Assembly (NCBI RefSeq): GCF_003058325.1
Contig: NZ_CP028844.1
Location: forward strand, 391,001 to 455,000
From: Methylobacterium currus
GTDB lineage: Bacteria > Pseudomonadota > Alphaproteobacteria > Rhizobiales > Beijerinckiaceae
Length of the DNA: 64,000 nucleotides
Reading direction: 5' to 3'
Part shown: positions 53,141 through 61,392 of the stretch, piece after piece
How positions within the stretch are numbered: position 1 is the first letter of the stretch
Layout of the letters: each line of letters begins with the position of its first letter
The notes under the pieces: model-generated
Told to the model about the DNA's origin: nothing
What the model saw: only the letters and a program-made list of their open reading frames with translations
Database searches by the model: none
Translations under genes and position numbers: made by a program

Positions 53141-53782
53141 TCAGGCCAGCATCGGCGCGAGGTCGAGATCGCCCTTGTGCATCGCGCGTCGATAGGCAGG
53201 CCGCGCGCCGACTCGCTGCAGGTAGGCGCGGATGGCGGGATAGGGCGCCAGATCGATCGGCTGGAACAGGCGCATCGTGGTGAGCGAGAACACGCTCATG
53301 ATGTCGGCGGCCGTGAAGTCGTCGCCCGCCAGGTAGGACACCTCGGACAGCCGCGCCTCGACCAGCGCCATGACCCGGTCGAGCCGCCCCTGGACCGCCG
53401 CCTGCACCGGATGATCGGGCCCCAAGCCGACGCGGTTCACCATCATCAGCCGGGCGACGACCGGTTGCAGGTTTCCGTTGGCGAAGTGGAACCAGTACAG
53501 GAAGGCGGCATAGTCGGGATGATCGGGCCCGAGCCGCAGCCGGCCGTTCCCGTGCTTGACGATGACGTACTCGACGATCGCGGCCGATTCCGCCAGCACC
53601 ACCCCGTCATCCTCGATGATCGGTGCCGCGCCAAGGGGATGGAGCGCCCGCAGGTCCGGCGGCGCCAGGATGGTGACCGGATCGCGCTGGTAGCGTTTCA
53701 GGTCGTAGGGCAGCCCGAGTTCCTCGCACAGCCAGAGGATGCGCTCGGATTGCGAATGGCCGAGATGGTGGATCGTCAGCAC
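53141..53782 (-). CDS. glutathione S-transferase
   Basis: A 213-residue GST. The N-terminal thioredoxin fold begins TIHHLGHSQSERILWLCEELGLPYDL (Ser active-site region) and has LGAAPIIEDDGVVLAESAAIVEYV, the glutathione gamma-glutamyl site (E-S). The C-terminal domain has SYLAGDDFTAADIMSVFSL, the N-capping box and hydrophobic staple (FTAADI). It is similar to the bacterial YfcF/GstA-like class. Start ATG 53782. Confidence 0.9.
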   Translation of the reverse strand: MLTIHHLGHSQSERILWLCEELGLPYDLKRYQRDPVTILAPPDLRALHPLGAAPIIEDDGVVLAESAAIVEYVIVKHGNGRLRLGPDHPDYAAFLYWFHFANGNLQPVVARLMMVNRVGLGPDHPVQAAVQGRLDRVMALVEARLSEVSYLAGDDFTAADIMSVFSLTTMRLFQPIDLAPYPAIRAYLQRVGARPAYRRAMHKGDLDLAPMLA

Positions 53783-53857
53783 CGGACGCTCTCCTGACGG
53801 TCGGAAGGGGTGGCTGCCGGCTCACGGCCGATTCCGTCGGCCCTGGGCCGGCGTCGC

Positions 53858-54148
53858 TCAGCGGTTCCCCGCCGCCGGCCCGCCCGCCGTGCCGCCGGAC
53901 CCGGGCGGGCCCGCAGTCGGACTGCCGCCGATCCAGACGCCCGGATTGGTGCCGGGCACGGAGGCGCCGCTCGGATTGCCCGGCAGGTTCCGGGTCGGCC
54001 GGGAGGGCGGCGGCGTCTCGGTGCCGGGGCCCGGCGCGCCGACGGCGTCGCTCGCCGGCGGGATCCGGGCGGTCTGGGCCTCGGCGGCGCCGAGGAGCCC
54101 GAAAACGAAGGCGAGCGTGAGGGCGGTCCTGGTCATCGGCCTGTCCAT
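53858..54148 (-). CDS. small exported Pro/Gly-rich protein
   Basis: A 96-residue protein with a signal peptide (MTRTALTLAFVFGLLGAAEAQ, from the second Met). A low-complexity mature part is rich in Pro, Gly, Thr and Ser (PPASDAVGAPGPGTETPPPS ... GGTAGGPAAGN). No domain is seen; it is probably disordered in the periplasm. The start could be ATG 54148 or ATG 54136. It follows a gene order break; function unknown. Confidence 0.6.
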   Translation of the reverse strand: MDRPMTRTALTLAFVFGLLGAAEAQTARIPPASDAVGAPGPGTETPPPSRPTRNLPGNPSGASVPGTNPGVWIGGSPTAGPPGSGGTAGGPAAGNR

Positions 54149-54197
54149 GCGGAAGCGGTCGCTTCCCCAACACCCGGAAGCCGCCCGGGTTCACCGC

Positions 54198-55103
54198 TCA
54201 GATCGCCCCCTCCGCCACGTCCCGCATCAGCCCCGGCACCTCCCCGGACAGCTCACGCGCCAGGAAGCCGATCGGGCCGCAGCTCCGGGCCAGGCGCCGC
54301 CCCGCCTCGCCGTGCAGGAACACGCCCCAGGCGGCGGCCTCGGCGGGTGTCGTGCCGCGGGCGAGCAGCCCGACGATGATCCCGGCGAGCACGTCGCCCG
54401 AGCCGGAGGTGGCAAGCCCGGCGCCGCCCCCGCGGTAGTGCCAGACATCGCCCGCCGGATCGACGATCCAGGTCTCCGCCCCCTTCATCACCACGACGGC
54501 GCCGAGCAGCTCGACCGCCCGGCGCGCCGCCGCCAGGGGGTCGGCCTCCACGGCATCGCGCTCCCAGCCGAGGCAGCGCGCCATCTCGCCGGCATGCGGG
54601 GTCAGCACCACCCGGCCGCCCCGGGCCCGCACGGCTTGCGCCTGCTCGCACAGCCCGTCGATGCTCGCCGCGTCGAGGACGAAGGGTCCTTGCGCCGGGC
54701 CGGAGAGCAGGGCGGCGGTGAGCGCCCGGGTCGGCTCGCCCGAGACCATGCCGGCGCCGATCAGGATCGCGGCGGCGCGCTCGGTGCGCGGCAGCAGCAC
54801 CTCGGCGGCCTGCGCGTGATCGACGTGGCCGTCCTCGCCCTCGGGCAGGCGCACCACCAGGGCTTCGGGCACGGCGAGCGCGGCATGCGGCGCCGTGCCG
54901 GCGGCGATCGACATCTGCAGCTTGCCGGCGCCGGCCCGGAGCGCCGCCGTGCCGGCCAGGATCGCCGCCCCCGGCACCTCGACCGAGCCGGCGATGACGA
55001 GGGCGCTGCCGCGCGCCTCCTTGCTGCCGCCCGCCGGATCCGGCAGGGGCAGGCTGCGCAGGGTCTCGGCGGTGATCGTGCGGATCGTCGTCTCTCGCGT
55101 CAT
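54198..55103 (-). CDS. nnrD: ADP-dependent NAD(P)H-hydrate dehydratase
   Basis: A 301-residue ribokinase-like fold enzyme that repairs NAD(P)H hydrates using ADP/ATP. NnrD signatures are KEARGSALVIAGSVEVPGAAILAG, AGAGKLQM, LIGAGMVSG, VVLTPHAGEMARC, VMKGAETWI and ATSGSGDVLAGIIVGLLARG (anion hole plus catalytic Asp). The usual N-terminal epimerase (NnrE) domain is missing here; this is the single-domain form. The start ATG overlaps the stop of the upstream phosphatase gene (ATGA), so the two are translationally coupled. Confidence 0.9.
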   Translation of the reverse strand: MTRETTIRTITAETLRSLPLPDPAGGSKEARGSALVIAGSVEVPGAAILAGTAALRAGAGKLQMSIAAGTAPHAALAVPEALVVRLPEGEDGHVDHAQAAEVLLPRTERAAAILIGAGMVSGEPTRALTAALLSGPAQGPFVLDAASIDGLCEQAQAVRARGGRVVLTPHAGEMARCLGWERDAVEADPLAAARRAVELLGAVVVMKGAETWIVDPAGDVWHYRGGGAGLATSGSGDVLAGIIVGLLARGTTPAEAAAWGVFLHGEAGRRLARSCGPIGFLARELSGEVPGLMRDVAEGAI

Positions 55104-55864
55104 CGGGCGGCTCCGGTGGCGTCGGGCTCGGCCGTCACCGGGGCGCCGGCCCGGGTCAGCGGCGCCACGAAATTGTAGCGCTGGAGCACGAGCTTGCCGC
55201 TGCTGCCCCGGTGCGGGTCGAAGGCGTATTCGGTGACCGCGCAATTGGCGACGTCGCCCTCGCGGTCGATCTGCAGGATCTCGTCCTCGGTCATCCCCTC
55301 GATCAGGTAGCGCAGGCACAGCACCACGACCTGATGGCCGACCACCAGCACGCGCCGTCCGCCGTAATGCAGCGAGACGGTGTCGAGGGCGCTGCGCAGC
55401 CGCAGGATCACGTCGCACCAGCTCTCGCCGCCCGGCGGCCGGTGGTAGAACTTGCCGAGGAGCTGCCGCAGCTCGGCCTGCTCGGGATGGATCTGGGTGA
55501 TGCCCTCGCGGGTGAGCCGGTCGAGGACCCCGAATTCCTTCTCGCGCAGGCGCTCGTCGGCGACGTAGTCGAGCAGCGGGTCGGCGACGCCGCCGCCATC
55601 GCGGATCAGCCGGGCGGTGGCCTCGGCCCGGCGATAGGGCGAGGTCAGCACCACGTCGGGCCGCTCGGATGCCGGCTTCTCGGAAAACCACCGGCCGACT
55701 GCCGCAGCCTGGCGCTCGCCGAGGGGACTGAGCGGCACGTCGACGTCGCGCTCGGCGATGTCGATATGGGTGTGCCCGGCCGCGTGCGCCGCGTCGCGGG
55801 CGACGTTGCCGGCGCTCTCGCCGTGCCGCACGATCCAGATCCGGTCCGGCCAGCGCTGCTGCAT
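55100..55864 (-). CDS. histidine phosphatase family protein (phosphoglycerate mutase-like)
   Basis: A 254-residue branch 1 histidine phosphatase. The catalytic RHG motif is in IWIVRHGESAGNV, the second Arg is in LTSPYRRAEATA, and the acid/second His is in VLVVGHQVVVLCL. DERLREKEFG is the phosphate-pocket Glu region. It is longer than typical phosphatases because of a C-terminal TEYAFDPHRG segment. ATG 55864 is chosen, eight bases after AGGGGAG; ATG 55870 is too close to that site. Co-transcribed with nnrD, it could remove phosphate from a metabolite or nucleotide; the substrate is unknown. Confidence 0.85.
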   Translation of the reverse strand: MQQRWPDRIWIVRHGESAGNVARDAAHAAGHTHIDIAERDVDVPLSPLGERQAAAVGRWFSEKPASERPDVVLTSPYRRAEATARLIRDGGGVADPLLDYVADERLREKEFGVLDRLTREGITQIHPEQAELRQLLGKFYHRPPGGESWCDVILRLRSALDTVSLHYGGRRVLVVGHQVVVLCLRYLIEGMTEDEILQIDREGDVANCAVTEYAFDPHRGSSGKLVLQRYNFVAPLTRAGAPVTAEPDATGAAR

Positions 55865-56047
55865 AGACATACTCCCCTTAAGTCTCGGGGAGCTAGCGGA
55901 AGCGCGGCGCTCCGCAAGCGCTCGGGGCCTGCGGCGTTTGACATGCGCGGGGGGACCGCCCGTCGTCGCGACGATCTCCCCGCTCCCCGCCCGGAAGACC
56001 AAGGATGATGGCCGGATCAGGGACGCGTGATCAGGGACGTGTGGGCG

Positions 56048-56605
56048 TCAGACCTCCGCGCCCGCCGTCACGGCGATCTCGTTGCACAAGCAGACCTCGT
56101 CATGCGGCGGATCGAGGCTGTAGCCCGCGCCGACCTCGGACGGATCGCCCGACCACATCGCGGCCCGGTCGCCGAACAGGTTGGTGCCGTCGGCCAGAAC
56201 CTCCGTCGGCAAGACGGCCGGCGTGCCGCCTTCCGCCTCCGCGACGGGTATCTCCGTGCCAGTGGTCTCCCCCTGCTCCGATGGGCCGAGGATCAGGGCC
56301 TGATCCGCCGTCGCGTCCGGTTCGGCGAAGGGCGCGGTCTCGCCCCCGAGGGGGACATCCGGCATCATCGGCTGCGGCTTGACGGTCACGCCGTCAGTTT
56401 GCGAGGCAGAGGCCTCGACATCGCGCATGGTCGGGCGGAACATGCTCGGCGGCGCGGTATCGGGGACGGTCTCGGCCTGCGCGACCGAGACCGCAACGCC
56501 GTCCTCGCCCATGGTGACGCTGCCCGTTCCGGCGCCGACCTCGTCGATCGTCGCCATCTCGGGCTCGCCCTCCGGCGTACTGCTTTGGGTGATATCGCTG
56601 GACAC
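56048..56605 (-). CDS. acidic protein of unknown function with C-terminal CLC motif
   Basis: A 185-residue, very acidic, Thr/Pro/Glu-rich protein with no signal peptide or membrane helix. Gly-Thr-rich GAGTGSVTMGEDGVAVSVA comes early, and the only two cysteines lie near the end in HDEVCLCNEIAVTAGAEV. Start is GTG 56605 with a strong GGAGG ribosome binding site seven bases upstream. The 14-base palindrome AATATCATGATATT lies just ahead of that site, and 150 bases upstream are AT-rich, unlike the genome average. I recognise no family. A disordered secreted or peptide-precursor-type protein is possible, but this is a guess. Confidence 0.65.
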   Translation of the reverse strand: MSSDITQSSTPEGEPEMATIDEVGAGTGSVTMGEDGVAVSVAQAETVPDTAPPSMFRPTMRDVEASASQTDGVTVKPQPMMPDVPLGGETAPFAEPDATADQALILGPSEQGETTGTEIPVAEAEGGTPAVLPTEVLADGTNLFGDRAAMWSGDPSEVGAGYSLDPPHDEVCLCNEIAVTAGAEV

Positions 56606-56617
56606 TCTTCATCCTCC

Positions 56618-56631
56618 AATATCATGATATT
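56618..56631. promoter_or_regulatory. perfect 14-bp palindrome AATATCATGATATT at the leader of the acidic protein gene
   Basis: A fully self-complementary 14-base sequence lies 12 bases upstream of the GTG start and directly 5' of the GGAGG site. It lies in a 140-base AT-rich stretch (56610-56750). It could be an operator for a dimeric repressor or a structured leader. Unassigned. Confidence 0.5.
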
Positions 56632-56756
56632 TGTTTGATTTTTATGAAATGTTGCATTGATGTAACTGTAATTCATTAACAAATTTAAGTTCACAAGTTC
56701 AATAAATAGGAAGTCAAGACGTTTTTTGATTTACATATCAATAATCAGCACTCTCC

Positions 56757-56895
56757 GCGTCATTCCGGAACTGCGCAGCGGAACCTGCAGTCCAGAACCG
56801 CAGGCGTGCGACACGGACGGGGCACGCCGCCGGCTTTGATCTCCGACACGTGTGCTTCGTCATTCCGGGTCCAATAGCGCAGCCCCGGAACGACG
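56757..56895. repeat. REP-like palindromic elements (two copies of CATTCCGG type)
   Basis: A CGTCATTCCGG-type element begins at 56757 and a second at 56858. The second forms an inverted repeat CGTCATTCCGGG (56858-56869) with CCCGGAACGACG (56884-56895), one mismatch. Such GTCATTCCGGG palindromes are dispersed intergenic repeats in Hyphomicrobiales. The first copy is partly degenerate (TTCCGGAACTGCGCAGCGG). Confidence 0.6.
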
Positions 56896-57147
56896 CATCG
56901 AATGCCGAATATGGGGCATCATATCGAACGAACTCCGGCGCCTGCCAGATCAAGATCGATTTTACCGTCTCCGAGAGCCAGGCTTCACACCGGCCGATCG
57001 GCCGTGGCCCGTTTGAGTGTGGCCGGCCTCTCGCGCTCGCCCGATCCCGACGCGAAATCCGCCTCGATCCTCGGATGGGCGACGGCCGTCGGAGCGCGCC
57101 CGAGGCCCACCCGCCCGGCCGAACCGTCTGGCCAGACTCCTTGCCAA

Positions 57148-57186
57148 AGCTCCCTGGCCAAGCTCCCTGGCCAAGCTCCCTGGCCA
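57148..57186. repeat. 13-bp tandem repeat, three exact units
   Basis: AGCTCCCTGGCCA occurs three times in tandem (57148-57160, 57161-57173, 57174-57186), preceded by a degenerate ACTCCTTGCCAA. Each unit contains the palindrome TGGCCA. It lies 107 bases upstream of the nicA-like gene, in a gap of nearly 700 bases (56606-57293) in which I see no gene. Confidence 0.9.
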
Positions 57187-57293
57187 AGCTCTTGCAAGCC
57201 GCAAATTTCGCAGGCGGGCCCGGTTCCGGTTCCCGCCGAAATCTGTGAGAACTACGGGCAGCCGGCGGGACAGCCGGGACGGGGCGGGACCAC

Positions 57294-57842
57294 ATGCAGG
57301 ACGATCGGCGGCCGATCGCCAACGACGCGCGGCTGACGGCTTCGCGCCACGTGCTCACGGTCAACGGCCGGAGCGTGGCGGTTGAGGCCGCGCCCGGCAC
57401 CCGCCTCCTCTACGTCCTGCGCAACGACCTCGCGCTGAACGGCCCGAAATACGGTTGCGGCCTCGGCCAGTGCGGCAGCTGCACGGTGCTGGTCGACGGC
57501 CGGGCCCTGCGCTCCTGCGCGATTCCCTTGCGCGCGGCCGTCGGTCGCCGGATCACCACCCTGGAGGGCTTGACCCCGGACGGCTTGGGCGAGGCCGGGC
57601 GGCTGCATCCGGTGCAGGAGGCCTTCATCGCCGAGAACGCCGCGCAATGCGGCTACTGCCTGAACGGCATGATCATGACCACGGTGGCGCTTCTGTCCGC
57701 CAACCCGGACCCGAGCGAGGCGGAGATCCGCTCGAGCCTCCAGGGCAACCTGTGCCGCTGCGGCACCCATATCGAGATCCTGCGCGCCGTGCGGGCTGCG
57801 GCCATGCGGATGCGCGCCCATTCCCGGGGAGACGAGGCATGA
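57294..57842 (+). CDS. nicA: (2Fe-2S)-binding small subunit of a molybdenum hydroxylase, NicA-like
   Basis: A 182-residue subunit with two [2Fe-2S] clusters. The plant-type cluster ligands are in GCGLGQCGSCTVLVDGRALRSC, and the second, CO dehydrogenase-type helical domain has QCGYCLNGMIM and CRCGTH. It passes electrons from the molybdopterin subunit to a cytochrome acceptor. The stop overlaps the next start (ATGA). Together with a large subunit that carries three c-type hemes, this matches the NicA/NicB nicotinate dehydrogenase layout. The real substrate could be another N-heterocycle or an aldehyde. Confidence 0.85.
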   Translation: MQDDRRPIANDARLTASRHVLTVNGRSVAVEAAPGTRLLYVLRNDLALNGPKYGCGLGQCGSCTVLVDGRALRSCAIPLRAAVGRRITTLEGLTPDGLGEAGRLHPVQEAFIAENAAQCGYCLNGMIMTTVALLSANPDPSEAEIRSSLQGNLCRCGTHIEILRAVRAAAMRMRAHSRGDEA

Positions 57843-60800
57843 CCCGGGACCCCGCCGCGCGCCGCCGGCACTGGCAGGAGGCGGGCGACGTTTTGCTCGT
57901 CTACCGCGAGACGATGGGCCGGCCGCCCCGCCTCGGCGATGCGCCGGGAGCCGCCCTGGCGGCGGGGCCGCAGCGCGCGCTCTACCTCGCGGTCGACGGC
58001 GCGGGCCGGGTCACCGCCTTCAACGGCCATGTCGATCTCGGCACCGGCATCCGCACGGCACTCGCCCAGATCGTCGCCGAGGAGCTGGACGTGCCGCTGG
58101 CCCAGGTCGCGATGGACCTCGGCAGCACCGCGACCGCCCCCGACCAGGGCGGCACCATCGCGAGCGAGACGATCCAGATCGCGGCCATCCCCTTGCGCCA
58201 GGCCGCCGCCACCGCCCGCCGCCACCTGGTCGAGGCGGCCTCGCGCCGGCTCAACCGTGGGGTCGCCGAGCTGGCCGTCGAATCCGGGACCGTTCGGGTC
58301 GCGGCGGAGCCGGAGCGGGGCGTGTCCTACGGCGAGCTGGTGCGGGGGGACCGCATCGAGCTGACCCTCGATCCCGATGCGCCGGTGAAGCCGGTCGCGG
58401 ACTACACCCTCGTCGGCCGGCCGGTGCCGCGGGTCGACATCCCCGCCAAGGCGGTCGGCGCCTGGACCTACATCCACGACGTGCGGGTGCCCGGCATGGT
58501 GCATGGCCGCGTGGTCCGGCCGCCCTCCGCGGGGGTCGATATCGCCTTCGGCGGGAGGCTGGCCTCGGTGGACGAGGCCTCCGTCGCCCATATCCCGGGC
58601 CTCGTCGGGGTGGTGGTCGTCGGCGACTTCGTCGGCGTGGTCGCCGAGCGCGAGGAGAACGCGGCGGAAGCGGCGCGCTGCCTGTCCGTGACCTGGCGGC
58701 CCTGGGCGGCGTTGCCCGACCTCAACCGGCCCGAGGCGGCCTTGCGCGACAATCCCGCGACGGCGCGCAAGCTCCTCGACCGCGGCGACGTCGAGCGGGC
58801 GCTGACCCATGCGCAGGCGCGGCTCGACCGCACCTATGTCTGGCCCTACCAGATGCACGGCTCGATCGGGCCGTCCTGCGCCGTGGCGGAGTTCCGTGAC
58901 GGTGACCTCGTGGTGTGGTCCGGCACCCAGAACCCGCACGTGTTGCGAAGCGACCTCGCGCTCCTCCTCGACATGGCCGAGGAGAGGATCGCGATCGAGC
59001 GCCACGAGGCGGCGGGCTGCTACGGCCGCAACTGCGCCGACGACGTTGCGGCCGATGCGGCGCTCCTCGCCCGGGCGGTCGGCCGGCCGGTGCGGTGCAG
59101 CTCACCCGCGAGCAGGAGCATGCCTGGGAGCCGAAGGGCGCGGCCCAGGTGATGGACGTGCGCGGCGGCCTCGATGCCGAGGGGGGACCGGCGGCCTACG
59201 ACTTCGAGACCCGCTACCCCTCGAACGGCGCCCCGACCCTGGCGCTGATCCTCACCGGCAAGGTCTCGAGCCAGCCGGCCGTGTACCCGATGGGCGACCG
59301 CACGGCGGTGCCGCCTTACGCCTTCGGCCATGCCCGGGTGACGGTGCACGACATGCCGCCGATCGCCCGCGCCTCCTGGCTGCGCGGCGTCTCGGCCCTG
59401 CCGAATACCTTCGCGCACGAATCCTACATCGACGAGCTGGCCAGCGCGGCCGGCGTCGATCCGATCGAATACCGCCTGCGCTACCTGCCCGATCCCCGCG
59501 CCGCCGACCTCGTGCGGGCGGTCGCCGAGCGGGCCGCCTGGGTGCCGCATACCAGGCCCGGCACCCACGGGGGTTCCGGCGACATCCTGTATGGGCGCGG
59601 CTTCGCCTATGCGGTCTACGTCCACGGGCCGTTCCCGGGCAAGGCGGCGGCCTGGGCCGCCTGGGTGGCGGATGTGGCGGTCAACCGGGTCACCGGCGAG
59701 GTTGCGGTGACCCGGGTGGTGGTGGGCCAGGATTCCGGGCTGATGATCAACCCGGACGGGGTGCGCCACCAGATCCACGGCAACGTCATCCAGGCGACGA
59801 GCCGGGTGCTAAAGGAATCGGTCGGCTTCGACGCCACCGGGGTGACGAGCCGCGAATGGGGCAGCTACCCGATCCTCGCCTTTCCGCAGATCCCCGAGAT
59901 CGACATCCTGATGCTGCCGCGCCAGGACCAGCCGCCGCTGGGAGCCGGCGAATCGGCCTCGGTGCCGAGCGCGGCGGCGATCACCAACGCGCTGTTCGAC
60001 GCCACCGGCATCCGCTTCCGCGAACTCCCCCTCACGGCCGAGTCTGTGCGCGCCGCCCTCAACCCGCCGCGGATCGCCGGGCCGGACGCCGTCCCGCGTC
60101 GGCGCCGCGGGTTCCTCGCCGGCCTGTTCGGCGCCGGCGCCGGGGCGCTGGCGCTCGCCACCACCCTCCTGCCCTGGCGCCCGGCCTATCCGGCGATCGA
60201 GCGGCCGGACCCGGCGACCTACGCGGCCGCCACGATCGCACAGGGGCGCCTCGTCGCGGCGGCGGGCGCCTGCCTCGTCTGCCACGCCGGGCCGGACGGC
60301 CGGTCCTTCGCGGGCGGGCGCGGGCTCGAGACGCCGTTCGGCACCGTCTACGCCTCGAACATCACGCCGGATGCGGGCAGCGGCATCGGGGCCTGGTCCT
60401 ATCCCGCCTTCGCCCGGGCGATGCGCGAGGGCGTGTCCCGGGACGGGCACCACCTCTATCCGGCTCATCCCTATCCGAGCTTCGCCGGCATCTCCGAGCG
60501 CGATCTTCAGGCGCTCTACGCCTACCTGATGGCGCAAGGGCCGGTGGCGGCGACGGTCCCCGAGACGAGGCTGCGCTCCCCCTTCGACATCCGGCCGCTG
60601 ATGGCGGGCTGGAACGCCCTCTTCCACCGCCCGCCGGCCTTCGCCGATCCGGCCCGCGGCCCGGACTGGAACCGCGGCGCCTACCTGATCGAGGCGCTCG
60701 GCCATTGCGGCGCCTGCCATACCCCGCGTAACGCCCTCGGGGCCGAGAGCCGGGGCGAGGCGCACCTCACCGGCGGCTTCGCCGATGGCTGGGAGGCGCC

Positions 60801-61383
60801 GGCGCTCTCAGGATTGTCCCGTTCCCCCCTGCCCTGGACCGAGGACGATCTCTTCGCCTACCTGAGGACCGGCCGCTCGCCCCGCCACGGCAGCGCCGCC
60901 GGGCCGATGGCCGACGTGGTCGCCTCCTTGGGGCCACTTCCGGACGCCGACATCCGCGCCATGGCGGTCTACCTCGCGAGCCTCGCCCGTGCGGCGCCCC
61001 GGCCGGCCGTCGGGGCAGCTGCGGCCGTCCCGCCCGGATCCGCCGCTCTGTTCCAGGGCGCCTGCGCCACCTGCCACGAGGGCGGGGCCGGCGGCGAGCT
61101 GGTGCCGCTCGGCCTCGTCACGGCCGTGCACAGCGCGCACCCGGACAACCTGATCCAGGCGGTGCTCAACGGCGTTGCCGCCGCCGCCGAGCGCTTCCCG
61201 AATCCCGACCCTTCGGCGCCCCCCGCCGCGATGCCGGCCTTTCGCGAGACCCTCACCGACCGGCAGGTCGCGGAGGTCGTCGCCTATACCCGCGCCCGCT
61301 ACGCGCCCGACGCGCCGGAATGGCAGGGCCTGGAGGCGGCGGTGGCGCGGGTGCGCGGATTGAAGCCGCATGCCGGGTGGTGA
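57839..61383 (+). pseudogene. nicB: molybdopterin-binding/cytochrome c large subunit, NicB-like, split by a frameshift
   Basis: Read across one base shift, the gene encodes about 1180 residues, the usual NicB length. There are xanthine-dehydrogenase-family Moco domains (DLGTGIRTALAQIVAEELDVP, DQGGTIASETIQ, YQMHGSIGPSCAVAEF, GAGESASVPSAAAITNAL) and then a membrane-proximal helix (FLAGLFGAGAGALALATTLL). Three CxxCH hemes follow (CLVCH, CGACH, CATCH). Near 59091-59095 a G is missing: the sequence reads CGGTGCAG where CGGGTGCAG would keep the frame through VQLTREQEHAWEP. The first frame runs out at TGA 59152. The C-half can start at an overlapping ATG (59152). Sequencing error, decay and coupled split subunits are all possible. 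Confidence 0.75.
59152..61383 (+). CDS. C-terminal half of the NicB-like subunit: Moco C-domain plus three cytochrome c domains
   Basis: A 743-residue frame beginning MDVRGGLDAEGGPAAYDFE, whose ATG overlaps the TGA of the N-terminal half (TGATG). Residues 1-290 are the second part of the molybdopterin domain. A hydrophobic stretch near residue 325 may anchor the heme part in the membrane facing the periplasm. The three heme motifs are CLVCH, CGACH and CATCH, and axial Met residues are likely in the C-terminal segments. If the frameshift upstream is real, restart here would still produce the cytochrome part, but without an intact active site. Confidence 0.6.
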   Translation: MDVRGGLDAEGGPAAYDFETRYPSNGAPTLALILTGKVSSQPAVYPMGDRTAVPPYAFGHARVTVHDMPPIARASWLRGVSALPNTFAHESYIDELASAAGVDPIEYRLRYLPDPRAADLVRAVAERAAWVPHTRPGTHGGSGDILYGRGFAYAVYVHGPFPGKAAAWAAWVADVAVNRVTGEVAVTRVVVGQDSGLMINPDGVRHQIHGNVIQATSRVLKESVGFDATGVTSREWGSYPILAFPQIPEIDILMLPRQDQPPLGAGESASVPSAAAITNALFDATGIRFRELPLTAESVRAALNPPRIAGPDAVPRRRRGFLAGLFGAGAGALALATTLLPWRPAYPAIERPDPATYAAATIAQGRLVAAAGACLVCHAGPDGRSFAGGRGLETPFGTVYASNITPDAGSGIGAWSYPAFARAMREGVSRDGHHLYPAHPYPSFAGISERDLQALYAYLMAQGPVAATVPETRLRSPFDIRPLMAGWNALFHRPPAFADPARGPDWNRGAYLIEALGHCGACHTPRNALGAESRGEAHLTGGFADGWEAPALSGLSRSPLPWTEDDLFAYLRTGRSPRHGSAAGPMADVVASLGPLPDADIRAMAVYLASLARAAPRPAVGAAAAVPPGSAALFQGACATCHEGGAGGELVPLGLVTAVHSAHPDNLIQAVLNGVAAAAERFPNPDPSAPPAAMPAFRETLTDRQVAEVVAYTRARYAPDAPEWQGLEAAVARVRGLKPHAGW

Positions 61384-61392
61384 GGACCGCCC

